Part shown: one piece after another, positions 42,650-52,285 of the stretch
How the letters are laid out: every line of letters begins with the position of its first letter
How positions within the stretch are numbered: the stretch's first letter is position 1
Source: Streptomyces agglomeratus
GTDB taxonomy: Bacteria; Actinomycetota; Actinomycetes; Streptomycetales; Streptomycetaceae
DNA length: 64,000 bases
Assembly: GCF_001746415.1 (NCBI RefSeq)
Contig: NZ_MEHJ01000001.1
Span: 1,427,001 to 1,491,000 of the forward strand
Direction of reading: 5' to 3'
Notes under the pieces: generated by a model
What the model was told of the DNA's origin: nothing
Seen by the model: the letters and a program-made list of their open reading frames with translations, nothing else
Database searches by the model: none
Made by a program: the position numbers and the translations under genes

Positions 42650-45138
42650 ATGCAGCGCGCACCACATCACCGGTCAAGACGCCGAAGCGGCCTGACGGCC
42701 TTGCTGACAGCGGGAGTTGTCGCAACCGGCCTGCTCGGCGGCGCCTCGGCCGCCGCCAGGCCGTACCCGGAGCCTCCGCCCACGACAACGTTGTCGCTCC
42801 CCGCACTGCCGTCTCCGCCCGGCGGCGCGAACGTCCGTGTGCTCGTCTTCCACGGTTCGGCGGGCGCCGACGAGCCACCGACCGTCAACGCCGGCATCGA
42901 GGCCATCGAGGCCATCGGCCGGTCCGGCCCGGCGGCGCAGCGCTTCCGCGTCGAAGCCACGGACGACGCGAGCGTCTTCACCGCCGCCCGACTGGGCAAG
43001 TTCAACGCCGTCGTGTTCCTGACCGGCAGCGGCGACGTCCTTGATCCCGAGCAGGAGGCGGGGCTGGAGGCGTACATGGAGGCCGGCGGCGGCTTCCTCG
43101 GGATTCACGACGCGGCGCGCACCGAACCGTACTCCGACTGGTTCGGCGGCCTGATCGGGGCGCGGCCCGCCTCGGGCGGGCCCACCGGCGTACAGCGCGC
43201 GACCGTGGAGGTCGGCGACCGGCAGCACCCGGCGGCCAAGGCTCTCCCGCTCCAGTGGAAGCGCCCCGACAAGTGGCTGAACTGGACGAAGAACCCGTCC
43301 GGGGACGTCCACACCGTGGCGCGCGTCCGTGAGGCGACGTACAAGCCCGGGACGAGCGCGAACGGCTGGGACCACCCGGTCTCCTGGTGCCGGGACTACG
43401 ACGGCGGCCGGTCCTTCTACACCGGCATGGGCGGTACGGCCGAGTCCTTCCAGGAGGCGGACTTCCGCGACCACCTGCGCGGCGCCCTCCAGTGGACGAC
43501 GCGCCTCGTACGGGCCGACTGCAAGGCGGGCGTCAACGCCCACTACAAGGCCGAGCGCCTCACCGCGCCCAACCAGCCCGGCCAGTCGGACCAGATCGGT
43601 GAGCCGCACGGCCTGGTGACCGCGAAGGACGGCCGGGTCATCTACATCGGCCGGGGCGGCGGCGACGGCAACGCGCCGGTCGTCACCGACTGGAACAACC
43701 CCGACATCGGCAAGGGCCAGGGCCAGATCCACGTCTACGACCCGAAGACGAAGAAGGTGACGCTCGCGGGCGCCCTCACCGTCTTCGGCAACAAGGGCGG
43801 CGGCGACGAGCTGGTCAAGAACGAGGAGGGGCTGCTCGGCGTCGAGACGGACCCGGACTTCCTCACCAACGGCTGGGTGTACCTGCACTACACACCCCAC
43901 TCGCGGATCAACCGCGACACGCACATGGCCGAGCGCCGCGTCTCCCGCTTCACGCTCGACCTCGCCACCAACAAGCTGGACCTCGCCTCCGAGAAGGTCC
44001 TGCTGAAGTGGCCGGTGCAGATCCACAGTTGCTGCCACTCCGGAGGCGGCCTGGCGTGGGACTCGAAGCAGAACCTCTACATCGCCACGGGTGACAACAA
44101 CTCCTCGCGCTTCAGCGACGGTTACTCCGGCAACAACCCGGAGCCGAACTTCAAGGGCGTGTCCTTCGCGGACGCCCGCCGTACCGCCGGCAACACGAAC
44201 AACCTCAACGGCAAAATCCTGCGGATCCACCCGAGGACGACGGTACGTACACGCTCCCCGAGGGCAATCTCTTCACGGGCAGGGAGCCGGACGAGGGCGG
44301 CGGCAAGACGCGCGGCGAGATCTATGTGATGGGCGTGCGCAACCCGGCGCGTATCGCGGTCGATCCGAAGACCGACATCCTGTACGCCGGTTGGGTCGGC
44401 CCGGACGCCGGGGCGCCCAGCACCACCTGGGGCCCTGCGAAGTACGACACCTTCGCCGCGATCACGAAGCCGGGCAACCACGGCTGGCCGTACTGCATGG
44501 GCAACAACCAGCCGTACCGCGACCGCAATCTGCCCGACCCGGCCAAGCCGCTGGGCTGGTACGACTGCGCCAAGCCGAAGAACGAGTCCCCGAACAACGA
44601 CGGCCTGGTCAACCTCCCGCCCGTCACGCCCAACACCATCTGGTACTCGCCCCAGGGTGGCGGCGTGGACTACCCGCGCGATGCCAACGGCGTGCCGAGC
44701 TACAAGCAGGAGGAACAGAAGATCCTCCTGCCGTGGCTCAAGGGCGGCGGCCAGGCGACGATGAACGGCCCGGTCTACCGGTACGACGCGGCGAGCGACA
44801 GCGAGGGCAAGTGGCCGTCGTACTGGGACGGCAAGTGGTTCGTCGGGGACTTCTACGACGGCGACCAGCCGCGCCACGCGGTGCTGACCGACCCTAAGAC
44901 CGTGGGCAACGGCGGGCTTCCCACGCACGCCGAGTCCCTGAAGAAGATCATTCCGGTGGGCGCGGACGGCATCCGCAACCTCATGGACTGGAAGTTCGCG
45001 CCGGACGGCTCGCTCTACGTCCTCGACTACGGGCGCGGGTTCTTCACCTCGGACGCCAAGTCGGCGCTGTGGCGCGTGACGTACAAGGGCGGCGAGCCGA
45101 CGCCGGCCGCCGCCGACCTGGCCAGGAAGGCGGAGTAG
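42650..45138 (+). pseudogene. Secreted ThuA-sugar dehydrogenase (PQQ/soluble GDH-type), frameshifted
   Basis: Two frames make one protein of about 830 residues. The 5' part (to 44232) has a signal peptide (residues 1-40), a ThuA domain (about 50-290: VLVFHGSAG, GGGFLGIHDAARTE, SWCRDYDGGRSFYTGMGG) and the start of a glucose/sorbosone-dehydrogenase propeller (IQIHSCCHSGGGLAWD-like region). At 44231-44233 the frame shifts by one base (CCGAGG where the intact family reads P-E-D-D), and the 3' frame continues GTYTLPEGNLF through DKFAPDG-type propeller blades to 45138. The two halves together cover the full family length. Either a recent loss of one base, a sequencing error or, less likely, programmed shifting. 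The cupredoxin protein follows 3 bp later. Confidence 0.75.
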
Positions 45139-45141
45139 GCA

Positions 45142-47361
45142 GTGAAGCTGAAACGAAGAGCTCCTCACCTGTGGACGGCGCTCGCGGCCGCCCTGCTGAT
45201 GGTCCTCGGCCTGACGTCGACGGCGGCGTACGGCCGCGAGGACGGCGGGGCGGCGACGCGGGCCGCCGCCGCTCAGACCCTCACCTGGACCGCCGGCGAC
45301 CCGATCGACCGCTACCTGACCTTCCCGAGGACGGCGGTGGCAGGCGAGACGACGATCGTCTTCGAGAACAGCGCGGCGACCGGCAACACGACCGGGATGC
45401 CGCACACGCTGACGTTCGACGTCTCCGACCCCGAGTACAACAACGACGTACAGCTGAACATGCTCGCCAACCCGAGTGACGCCCAGGGCGGCCGGCACAC
45501 CGCCACCGTCACCCTCACCCCCGGCCGGTACTTCTACCACTGCACGATCCCGGGGCACGGCTCGATGCAGGGCATTCTCACCGTCACCGAGGGCGGCGGC
45601 GAGGACACCACGGCGCCGGAGACCTCCGCGAAGGTGGAGGGCGAGAAGAACGCCGACGGCGCGTACGTCGGACACGCCTCGGTGACGCTGGCGGCGACCG
45701 ACGCGGGCTCGGGCGTGGACAGGATCGAGTTCGCGGTCGGGGCGGACGGCGCGTGGCAGCCGTACACCGCGCCGGTCATGGTCCACCAATTCGGTACGCA
45801 CAAGATCCGGTACCGGGCCACCGACAAGGCGGGCAACACCGCCGCCGAGAAGGCCGTCGACTTCACCGTCGTCGCCCCGCCGACCGACGACAAGACCCCG
45901 CCGGAGACCTCGGCGACGGTGAGCGGTGAGAAGAATCCCGAGGGCCGCTACCTGGGCATGGCGACGGTCACGGTGACCGCGTCCGACGCCGGTTCGGGCG
46001 TCAACACGATCGAGTACGCGCTCGGGGCGTCCGGTGCCTGGACGGCGTACAGCGGCCCGGTCATGGTCCACCAGGTCGGTACACACAAGATCCGGTACCG
46101 GGCCACCGACAAGGCGGGCAACACCGCCGCCGAGAAGGCCGTCGACTTCACCGTCGTCGCCCCGCCGACCGAGGACAAGACCCCGCCGGAGACGACGGCG
46201 ACGGTGACCGGCGACAAGAACGCCGACGGCGCGTACATCACCAGCGCCAAGGTGGCGCTCGCCGCGACGGACGCGGGCGGCTCGGGCGTCGACAAGGTCG
46301 AGTACTCGCTGGACGGCGGCCCGTACCTGGCGTACACCGTGCCGGTGATCGTCGACCGCGTCGGCCGGCACACGGTCTCCCACCGCGCGACCGACAAGGC
46401 GGGCAACACGTCCGTCGCCAAGCAGGTGGCCTTCACGGTCGCGGAGGGCGGCGGCGTACCCGCGCCGAACTGCCCGGAGCACGACGAGCGGCTGACCGTC
46501 ATCGTCGGCACGGTCGACACGGGCGTACCGAATCGCATCACGCGCAGCCGGTGCACCATCAACGAGCTGATCGAGGACGAGCGGGAGTGGACCTCCCAGG
46601 CCCTGTTCCTCAAGCACGTCGACAAGGTCCTCGACAAGCTGCTGTACGACGGTGTGATCGACGAGCGGGAGCACCGGAAGATCTACCGCGCCGCCAGGCA
46701 GTCCGGCATCGGCAAGCCGGGTCAGACGGCCGGGTACCGCGACCTGTTCGACGGAACGCGGTCCTCCTTCGCCAAGTGGCAGCAGGTGGGCGGCGGTTCG
46801 TTCGGCCTGAACGCGGACGGCTCGATGACGAGCAGCACGACGACGCCCGGCATGGGCATGCTGTGGTTCCCGGAGCGCCGCTACGAGGACTTCTCCCTCA
46901 AGCTGCGCTGGCGCGACGACGCCCCCGGCACGGGCAACGCCAACGCCGGTGTCTTCGTCCGCTTCCCGCAGGTCCACGACCATCCGGAGGAGCCGCGTCC
47001 GGAGTGGGTCGCCATCAAGTACGGGCACGAGGTGCAGATCCTGGACCGCCCGGACGGCGACATGTACAAGACCGGCTCGGTGTACGGCTTCGACCGGGTG
47101 GGCCTGGGCGGGGCGGGCGTCACGCCCAAGGGCACCTGGAACGACTACGAGATCCGGGTGGAGGGCCAGCACTACTCGGTCTTCAGGAACGGTGTCCTGA
47201 TCAACGAGTTCGACAACAACGGCGGGCAGGACTTCTCCCCGCCGCGCGCCGACGACCCGGGGACGGACGGCCGGCGGTACGCCTCCGGCTACATCGGCCT
47301 CCAGGTCCACGGGACCACCGACGTGATCTCGTACCGCGACATCCGCGTCAAGGAGCTGTAG
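45142..47361 (+). CDS. Secreted cupredoxin / Ig-like repeat / DUF1080 protein
   Basis: A 739-aa secreted protein. Signal peptide residues 1-29 (AAYG). Then a plastocyanin-like cupredoxin domain (about 44-150) with copper ligands His in GMPHTLTF and Cys, His, Met in YFYHCTIPGHGSMQG. Next three about 95-residue OmpL47/Ig-like repeats (about 155-430), each with GEKN and a THKIRYRATDKAGNT-type strand. The C-terminal third (about 520-739) is a DUF1080/3-keto-disaccharide hydrolase domain (FDGTRSSFAKWQQ, GYIGLQVHG). The gene follows the frameshifted ThuA-dehydrogenase by three bases, so both are probably one operon for extracellular redox/carbohydrate chemistry; that role is inferred. Confidence 0.85.
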   Translation: MKLKRRAPHLWTALAAALLMVLGLTSTAAYGREDGGAATRAAAAQTLTWTAGDPIDRYLTFPRTAVAGETTIVFENSAATGNTTGMPHTLTFDVSDPEYNNDVQLNMLANPSDAQGGRHTATVTLTPGRYFYHCTIPGHGSMQGILTVTEGGGEDTTAPETSAKVEGEKNADGAYVGHASVTLAATDAGSGVDRIEFAVGADGAWQPYTAPVMVHQFGTHKIRYRATDKAGNTAAEKAVDFTVVAPPTDDKTPPETSATVSGEKNPEGRYLGMATVTVTASDAGSGVNTIEYALGASGAWTAYSGPVMVHQVGTHKIRYRATDKAGNTAAEKAVDFTVVAPPTEDKTPPETTATVTGDKNADGAYITSAKVALAATDAGGSGVDKVEYSLDGGPYLAYTVPVIVDRVGRHTVSHRATDKAGNTSVAKQVAFTVAEGGGVPAPNCPEHDERLTVIVGTVDTGVPNRITRSRCTINELIEDEREWTSQALFLKHVDKVLDKLLYDGVIDEREHRKIYRAARQSGIGKPGQTAGYRDLFDGTRSSFAKWQQVGGGSFGLNADGSMTSSTTTPGMGMLWFPERRYEDFSLKLRWRDDAPGTGNANAGVFVRFPQVHDHPEEPRPEWVAIKYGHEVQILDRPDGDMYKTGSVYGFDRVGLGGAGVTPKGTWNDYEIRVEGQHYSVFRNGVLINEFDNNGGQDFSPPRADDPGTDGRRYASGYIGLQVHGTTDVISYRDIRVKEL
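45799..46172 (+). repeat. 89-bp exact internal repeat in Ig-like region
   Basis: The 89 bases at 45799-45887 and 46084-46172 are identical at every position, including silent sites, while flanking repeat parts differ. The copies are 285 bp (95 codons) apart. Confidence 0.85.
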
Positions 47362-47372
47362 GGGACCGCGGC

Positions 47373-48461
47373 CTACGCCCCGGCGGGCTCGGCGGCGTGC
47401 GCGGGCACGCGGTCGCGTCCGCCGGGGTGACGGTGGCGGTAGACCCAGAAGACCGTGCAGGAGACCAGGGACCAGGCGGCCAGCACCAGGAAGGGGAAGA
47501 GGTGCTGGTGGCCCTGGAAGTACACGGCCGTGTGCTGCGCGTTGACGGAGGCGCCCGGCGGCAGCCACCGGCCGATGTGGCCGAGTGCGGACGGCAGCAG
47601 CGGCCAGGACACCGCGCCGCCCGACGACGGGTTGCCGAGGAGCACCATCAGCCCCCAGGTGGGGACCATCGCCCAGCGGCCCATGAGGGTGTTGAACATC
47701 GTGAAGACCATGCCCGATGTGAACATCGTCAGCGCCAGGATGAACCACGACTCGGCGAACGGCAGGTCGAGCGCCCCGAGCAGCCAGTCCACCGTGGCGG
47801 CGATCGCGAACGCGCCCAGGAGCGCGTAGGCGAGGGTGAAGGCGATGCGCTCGGCCGGATTCAGGCCGCGGGCGTGGACGCTGAGCTGGATGGCACCGAC
47901 GAACCCGATGATGACGGCCGCGAGCGAGATGTAGAAGAGGGCGAGCCCGCGCGGGTCACCGTCCTGGAGGGGCTTGATGTCCCTGATCACGACGGGTACG
48001 CCGGTCCGTTGACCTACCTCCGCGCCCGTTTCGGCGAGGACCTGCGCGACGGAGGCGCCGGACGCGCCCGCCACGTCGAGTTCCACGCCCGGGCCCCGGG
48101 GCCGCAGGATCGCGAACTCGTCCTGCTCGTCGACGGCGTCGCGCGCCCCGGCGTACGTGGCGTAACGGGTCAGCACGAGTGAGGTGTTGAGCGCCTTCTC
48201 CATGCCGGTGACGAACGCCCGCCCGCCGCCGCTCTCCAGGCTCCCGACCACCGCGGTGGGAATCCGGTGCGGCGTGGGGTTGGCCATCGTGTACGTGTAG
48301 GAGCCGGCGAAGAGCCCGGCGGCGAGGGCGAGGATGAACACCAGGACGAGGGCGGGCAGGAACGGTGACTCTTTGAAGGCCGCCCACTTCTCGGCGCGGG
48401 TCGGCGGTCTGCCGTGCGCACCGTGCGACGCCTCCCCCGCCTCTTCCGGTGCGCCGGTCAT
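47373..48461 (-). CDS. DUF3533 family membrane protein
   Basis: A 362-aa membrane protein of the DUF3533/YhgE-like group. One helix near residues 34-56 (PALVLVFILALAAGLFAGSY), an extracytoplasmic domain (about 60-165) starting MANPTPHRIPTAVVG, then about five helices (170-345). Related proteins belong to ABC-2-like permeases or phage-infection proteins; no ATPase is adjacent, so the role is unknown. It begins 7 bp after the LigD-polymerase gene, so they are co-transcribed, although no functional link is known. Confidence 0.8.
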   Translation of the reverse strand: MTGAPEEAGEASHGAHGRPPTRAEKWAAFKESPFLPALVLVFILALAAGLFAGSYTYTMANPTPHRIPTAVVGSLESGGGRAFVTGMEKALNTSLVLTRYATYAGARDAVDEQDEFAILRPRGPGVELDVAGASGASVAQVLAETGAEVGQRTGVPVVIRDIKPLQDGDPRGLALFYISLAAVIIGFVGAIQLSVHARGLNPAERIAFTLAYALLGAFAIAATVDWLLGALDLPFAESWFILALTMFTSGMVFTMFNTLMGRWAMVPTWGLMVLLGNPSSGGAVSWPLLPSALGHIGRWLPPGASVNAQHTAVYFQGHQHLFPFLVLAAWSLVSCTVFWVYRHRHPGGRDRVPAHAAEPAGA

Positions 48462-48468
48462 CGGTGGC

Positions 48469-49482
48469 TCACGCGTCCTCGTGCTTCGCCCTGCTCGGCG
48501 CGACCCGCTTCGGCTCGCCCGGCATCTTCGGGTAGTCCGGCGGGTACGGCATGTCGCCCAGGCCGTGGTCGTGTTCGTCGCGTTGGGCCAGCTCCAGCAG
48601 GCTCTCCAGCCCGAATGCGTGGTCGTCCATGTCCGCGTGTACGTCGCCGAGCTCGGCGAACCGCACGGGCATGGTGGCGATGTCGAACGCGCGAGGGTCG
48701 GCCTCGTCCAGCTCGTCCCAGGTCAGGGGCGCGGAGACGGGAGCGTGCGGGCGCGGCCGTACGGAGTACGCGGAGGCGATGGTGCGGTCGCGCGCCGTCT
48801 GGTTGTAGTCGACGAAGATCTTCTCGCCCCGCTCCTCCTTCCACCAGGCGGTGGTGACCCGCTCGGGCATGCGCCGCTGAAGCTCGCGGCCGACGGCGAT
48901 GGCGCAGCGGCGTACCTCGGTGAACGTCCACCGGGGCTCGATCGGCACGTACACGTGCAGTCCGCGGCCCCCGGAGGTCTTGGGCCAGCCGCGCAGGCCG
49001 TGCTCGTCGAGCAGCGCGTGGAGTTCGTGCGCGGTCCTGACCGCGTCCGCGAAGTCCGTGCCGGGCTGGGGGTCCAGGTCGATGCGCAGTTCGTCGGGGT
49101 GCTCGGGGCGGTCGCGGCGTACCGGCCAGGGGTGGAAGGTCAAACAGCCCAGGTTCGCGGCCCAGAGCACGGCGGCGGTCTCGGTGGGGCACATCTCGTC
49201 GGCGGTGCGGCCGCTGGGGAAGGCGATCCGGGCGGTGGGGATCCAGTCGGGGAGGTTCTTGGGGACCCGCTTCTGGAAGAAGGACTCGCCGCCGACGCCC
49301 TCGGGGAAGCGTTCGAGGGTGGTCGGGCGGTCGCGCAGGGCGCGGGTGATCCCGTCGCCCACGGCGAGGTAGTACTGCGCCACGTCCCACTTGGTGTAGC
49401 CGGACTCGGGAAAGTAGATCTTGTCCGGACTCGACAGCCGTACGGTCCGCTCTCCGGCATGCAGCTCCACCGCTTCACCCAT
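48469..49482 (-). CDS. LigD-type NHEJ polymerase/primase
   Basis: A 337-aa stand-alone LigD polymerase (AEP primase) domain. Markers: SPDKIYFPESGYTKWDVAQYY, ERFPEGVGGESFFQKRVP, the metal-binding DLDPQPGT, SGGRGLHVYVPI (HxH) and FVDYNQTARDRTIASAYSVRP. It fills gaps with ribonucleotides during non-homologous end joining. The ATG at 49482 is preferred; 39 more in-frame codons upstream overlap the divergent ligase gene. Divergent from the ATP ligase, forming a split LigD-like system; no ku gene is in the window. Confidence 0.92.
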   Translation of the reverse strand: MGEAVELHAGERTVRLSSPDKIYFPESGYTKWDVAQYYLAVGDGITRALRDRPTTLERFPEGVGGESFFQKRVPKNLPDWIPTARIAFPSGRTADEMCPTETAAVLWAANLGCLTFHPWPVRRDRPEHPDELRIDLDPQPGTDFADAVRTAHELHALLDEHGLRGWPKTSGGRGLHVYVPIEPRWTFTEVRRCAIAVGRELQRRMPERVTTAWWKEERGEKIFVDYNQTARDRTIASAYSVRPRPHAPVSAPLTWDELDEADPRAFDIATMPVRFAELGDVHADMDDHAFGLESLLELAQRDEHDHGLGDMPYPPDYPKMPGEPKRVAPSRAKHEDA

Positions 49483-49577
49483 GTCCGCCACGCTAAGCCG
49501 GTCGGGCTTTTGCCGCACACCGGGACACACGGTGTCCATGTCGGGCGATCCGGTGCGAACAGTCGCAGAATCGAGCC

Positions 49578-50654
49578 ATGGATCTCCCGGTGATGCCACC
49601 CGTGAAACCGATGCTGGCCAAGGCCGTGGCCACCATCCCGCCTGGGCCCGGCATGCAGTACGAGGCCAAATGGGACGGGTTCCGCGCGATCGTCCACCGG
49701 GACGGCGACGAGATCGAGATCGGCAGCAGGACGGGAAAGTCGCTGGTCCGCTACTTCCCGGAGCTGGTCGAGTCGCTGCGCGCGGCGCTGCCGCCCCGCT
49801 GCGTCGTGGACGGCGAGATCGTGGTCGTCCACAACGGCCGGCTCGACTTCGACCGCCTGAGCGAGCGCATCCATCCGGCCGACTCGCGCGTGCGGACGCT
49901 GGCCGAGCGGACGCCCGCGAGCTTCATCGCGTTCGACCTGCTGGCCCTGGACGACGAGGCCCTGCTCGACGCCCCGTTCGGGTACCGGCGCAGCGCGCTG
50001 GCCGGGGCGCTGGAAGGCGCGCCGCCGCCGGTCCACCTGGCGCCCGCGACGACGGACATCGAGGTGGCCAGGGAGTGGTTCGAGCACTTCGAGGGGGCGG
50101 GTCTCGACGGGGTGCTGGCCAAGCCGGAGTCCATGCCGTACCGACCCGACACCCGCCTGATGTACAAGATCAAGCACGAGCGCACGGCGGACTGCGTGGT
50201 CGCCGGCTACCGGTTCCACAAGACCGGCGCCGTCGTCGGCTCGCTCCTGCTCGGCCTCTACGACGACGCTGGCCGCCTTCAGCACGTCGGGGTGTGCGCG
50301 GCGTTCCCGATGCGCCGCCGCCAGGAGCTGATCGACGAGCTGGGGCCGCTGCGGATGGAGTCGCCGGAGGCGGAGGGCCACCCGTGGGCGGCCTGGACGG
50401 ACGAGAGGGCCCACGAGAGCTCCCGGATGCCGGGCGCCCCGAGCCGCTGGTCCGGTAAAAAGGACCTGTCGTGGGTGGCGCTGCGTCCGGAGGCGGTGTG
50501 CGAGGTGGCGTACGACCACATGGAGGGCGACCGGTTCCGGCACACGGCCAGGTTCCGCCGGTGGCGTGAGGACCGTACGCCCGAGAGCTGTACGTACGCC
50601 CAGTTGGAGGAGCCGGTGAGCTACGACCTCGCGGACGTCCTCGGGACGCGGTGA
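49578..50654 (+). CDS. ligC: ATP-dependent DNA ligase (LigC-type)
   Basis: A 358-aa ATP-dependent ligase. Adenylation Lys is in YEAKWDGFRAI (motif I, residue about 31), followed by SRTGKSL (Ia), VVDGEIVV (III), FIAFDLLAL (IIIa), LDGVLAKP (IV) and MYKIKHERTADCVV (V); the C-terminal OB domain runs from about 225. Length matches mycobacterial LigC, which handles NHEJ-like or base-excision synthesis. It is divergently paired with the LigD-type polymerase, with 95 bp between starts, supporting joint function. Confidence 0.9.
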   Translation: MDLPVMPPVKPMLAKAVATIPPGPGMQYEAKWDGFRAIVHRDGDEIEIGSRTGKSLVRYFPELVESLRAALPPRCVVDGEIVVVHNGRLDFDRLSERIHPADSRVRTLAERTPASFIAFDLLALDDEALLDAPFGYRRSALAGALEGAPPPVHLAPATTDIEVAREWFEHFEGAGLDGVLAKPESMPYRPDTRLMYKIKHERTADCVVAGYRFHKTGAVVGSLLLGLYDDAGRLQHVGVCAAFPMRRRQELIDELGPLRMESPEAEGHPWAAWTDERAHESSRMPGAPSRWSGKKDLSWVALRPEAVCEVAYDHMEGDRFRHTARFRRWREDRTPESCTYAQLEEPVSYDLADVLGTR

Positions 50655-50667
50655 CGCGGAGCCGGGC

Positions 50668-52110
50668 TCAGGGGGCGGTGATCTTGTCCCACTCCCGGCG
50701 GTCGGGGCCGGCCGCGCTCGGCAGGTAACCGGGGTGCGCGGCCAGCCACGCCTCCACCCGCCGCCTGACCTCGGGGGCTCCGTACGCTTCGGGGGGCGGC
50801 GCCACGAGGTGCCGGACCCTGGCGCGCGCCCGCATCACTTCCGGGTCCTCCTGGGCGCACTCGAAGAGCGCGGCCATATGCCGGGCGGGGCCCGCCGTGA
50901 ACTCCCGGGCGGCGAAACGCTCGCCGATCGCGCGGTCCGCCGTGACCTGGAAGTCGAACCACGGCTTGAGGGTGCGCAGGGCCCAGGCGTAGTGCTCGGC
51001 GACGAAGTCCGGGGACCCGGGGGCCGGGCGGGGCTCCCTGCCGTGGCCCCGGTCGCGCCCCGCGCCCGGGTCCGTCTCCAGGGCGAGCCGGCGGGCCGCC
51101 CACAGCGCGAGCGACATCCCCTGCCCGATGGTCGGGTTGGTGTGCGTGACGGCGTCACCGACGCCGACCATGCCGGTGGCGACGGGTCCCTGTTCGTCGA
51201 CCAGGGCGCTCCAGCGGTTGTCGAGGCCGGCGGTCGCGAGCACCGGGGAGAGCGGCCGGGCTCCCAGCTCCAGCCACGCCTCCCCGGGCGGAAAGGTGCG
51301 GGCCGCCGCCTCGAAGACGGCGGGGTCGCGCAGGGCGCCACGCGTCGGGTCCTCGGTGTGCACGAAAAGGGTGACGGCGAACAGGCCGTTGTCGGCGGGG
51401 AAGACGGCGCAGCCGGCGAAGCTTCCTCCGGAGACGGTCCAGGGCCGGGAGGGGCCGTCCGTACGGCCGGCGGGCAATTGGTACCAGCGGCAGAAGTACG
51501 CGATGCCGGTACGGTGGCGCTCCACGACCGGGGGGCGGCAGCCCGCCGCGGTCAGCCACTCCCCCGAGGCGCACCGGCGGCCGCCCGCGTCGATCACCAG
51601 CTCGGCCTCGTACGCCCCGAGGGGTGTCCGTACGCCGCGTACGCGCGGCGGCGCGCACGACGGGTCGACGAGCAGCCCGGTGACGGGCTCGCCGTAGCGC
51701 AGGGCGGCGCGCGGCTCGGCACGCAGCGCTTCGGTGAGCGCCGTCTCGACGACGATGCGGCGCGCCTGGACCATCACCAGGTGCTCGTCGCCGGCGCGGG
51801 CCGGGGGCCGTTCCTCGAACCAGTCCAGCTCGTGCCGTTCGCGGGCGCCGAGCCGCATGATCGTGGCGTAGACGTCGGGGGCTTCGGCGCGGAGCACGGA
51901 GCGGGCGGCGCCGAGCATCAGGTGCGGCTGGGCGGCCTGGGGTACGCCGGGGCGCCGCCAGCCGAAGAAGTCCTCGTCCAGGGCGGAGCGGCTGCCCCCG
52001 GGGGCGCGGGCGTCGCGTTCGAAGACGGTCACCCGGTGGCCGCGCCGGGCCGCGAAGAGCGCGGTCGCGAGTCCTCCGATGCCGCCGCCGATCACCGCGA
52101 AGTCCGCCAT
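50668..52110 (-). CDS. FAD-dependent monooxygenase/halogenase-like flavoprotein
   Basis: A 480-aa flavoprotein of the tryptophan-halogenase/geranylgeranyl-reductase-like type. FAD motif ADFAVIGGGIGGLATALFAARRG; the second FAD block MVGVGDAVTHTNPTIGQGMSLA; ELVIDAGGR between. The halogenase WxWxIP motif is not evident. Probably hydroxylates or oxidises a small molecule; substrate not predictable. ATG at 52110 follows GAGGGGGG. It converges on the ligase with 13 bp between stops and is divergent from the DHA2 exporter, perhaps sharing its control. Confidence 0.82.
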   Translation of the reverse strand: MADFAVIGGGIGGLATALFAARRGHRVTVFERDARAPGGSRSALDEDFFGWRRPGVPQAAQPHLMLGAARSVLRAEAPDVYATIMRLGARERHELDWFEERPPARAGDEHLVMVQARRIVVETALTEALRAEPRAALRYGEPVTGLLVDPSCAPPRVRGVRTPLGAYEAELVIDAGGRRCASGEWLTAAGCRPPVVERHRTGIAYFCRWYQLPAGRTDGPSRPWTVSGGSFAGCAVFPADNGLFAVTLFVHTEDPTRGALRDPAVFEAAARTFPPGEAWLELGARPLSPVLATAGLDNRWSALVDEQGPVATGMVGVGDAVTHTNPTIGQGMSLALWAARRLALETDPGAGRDRGHGREPRPAPGSPDFVAEHYAWALRTLKPWFDFQVTADRAIGERFAAREFTAGPARHMAALFECAQEDPEVMRARARVRHLVAPPPEAYGAPEVRRRVEAWLAAHPGYLPSAAGPDRREWDKITAP

Positions 52111-52224
52111 GCCGCCCCCCTCAGCCCGGTGTGCCCACCCGTCGCTGAAGCCTGCCCAGTACGAGGACCCATGACCCCGTCGTGGTGCACCGGGCCCTGT
52201 GGGGAAATGGTGTGCGCGGCGCCG

Positions 52225-52239
52225 CCGTACGGCGTACGG
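52225..52239. promoter_or_regulatory. CCGTACG-G-CGTACGG palindrome in divergent promoter
   Basis: A 15-bp perfect dyad between the flavoprotein and MFS genes; an overlapping CGCCGTACGGCG palindrome lies at 52223-52234. Candidate operator for drug-responsive control. Confidence 0.45.
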
Positions 52240-52285
52240 ACCGTCAGCGCGTGCGTGTCGTACTCGCCGGTGTGAGGGTGCAAGG

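Noticed and set aside
44122..47748. 1208-aa frame on the minus strand over the cupredoxin gene
   Set aside because: Antisense to a protein with clear domains; it has no recognisable domain of its own.
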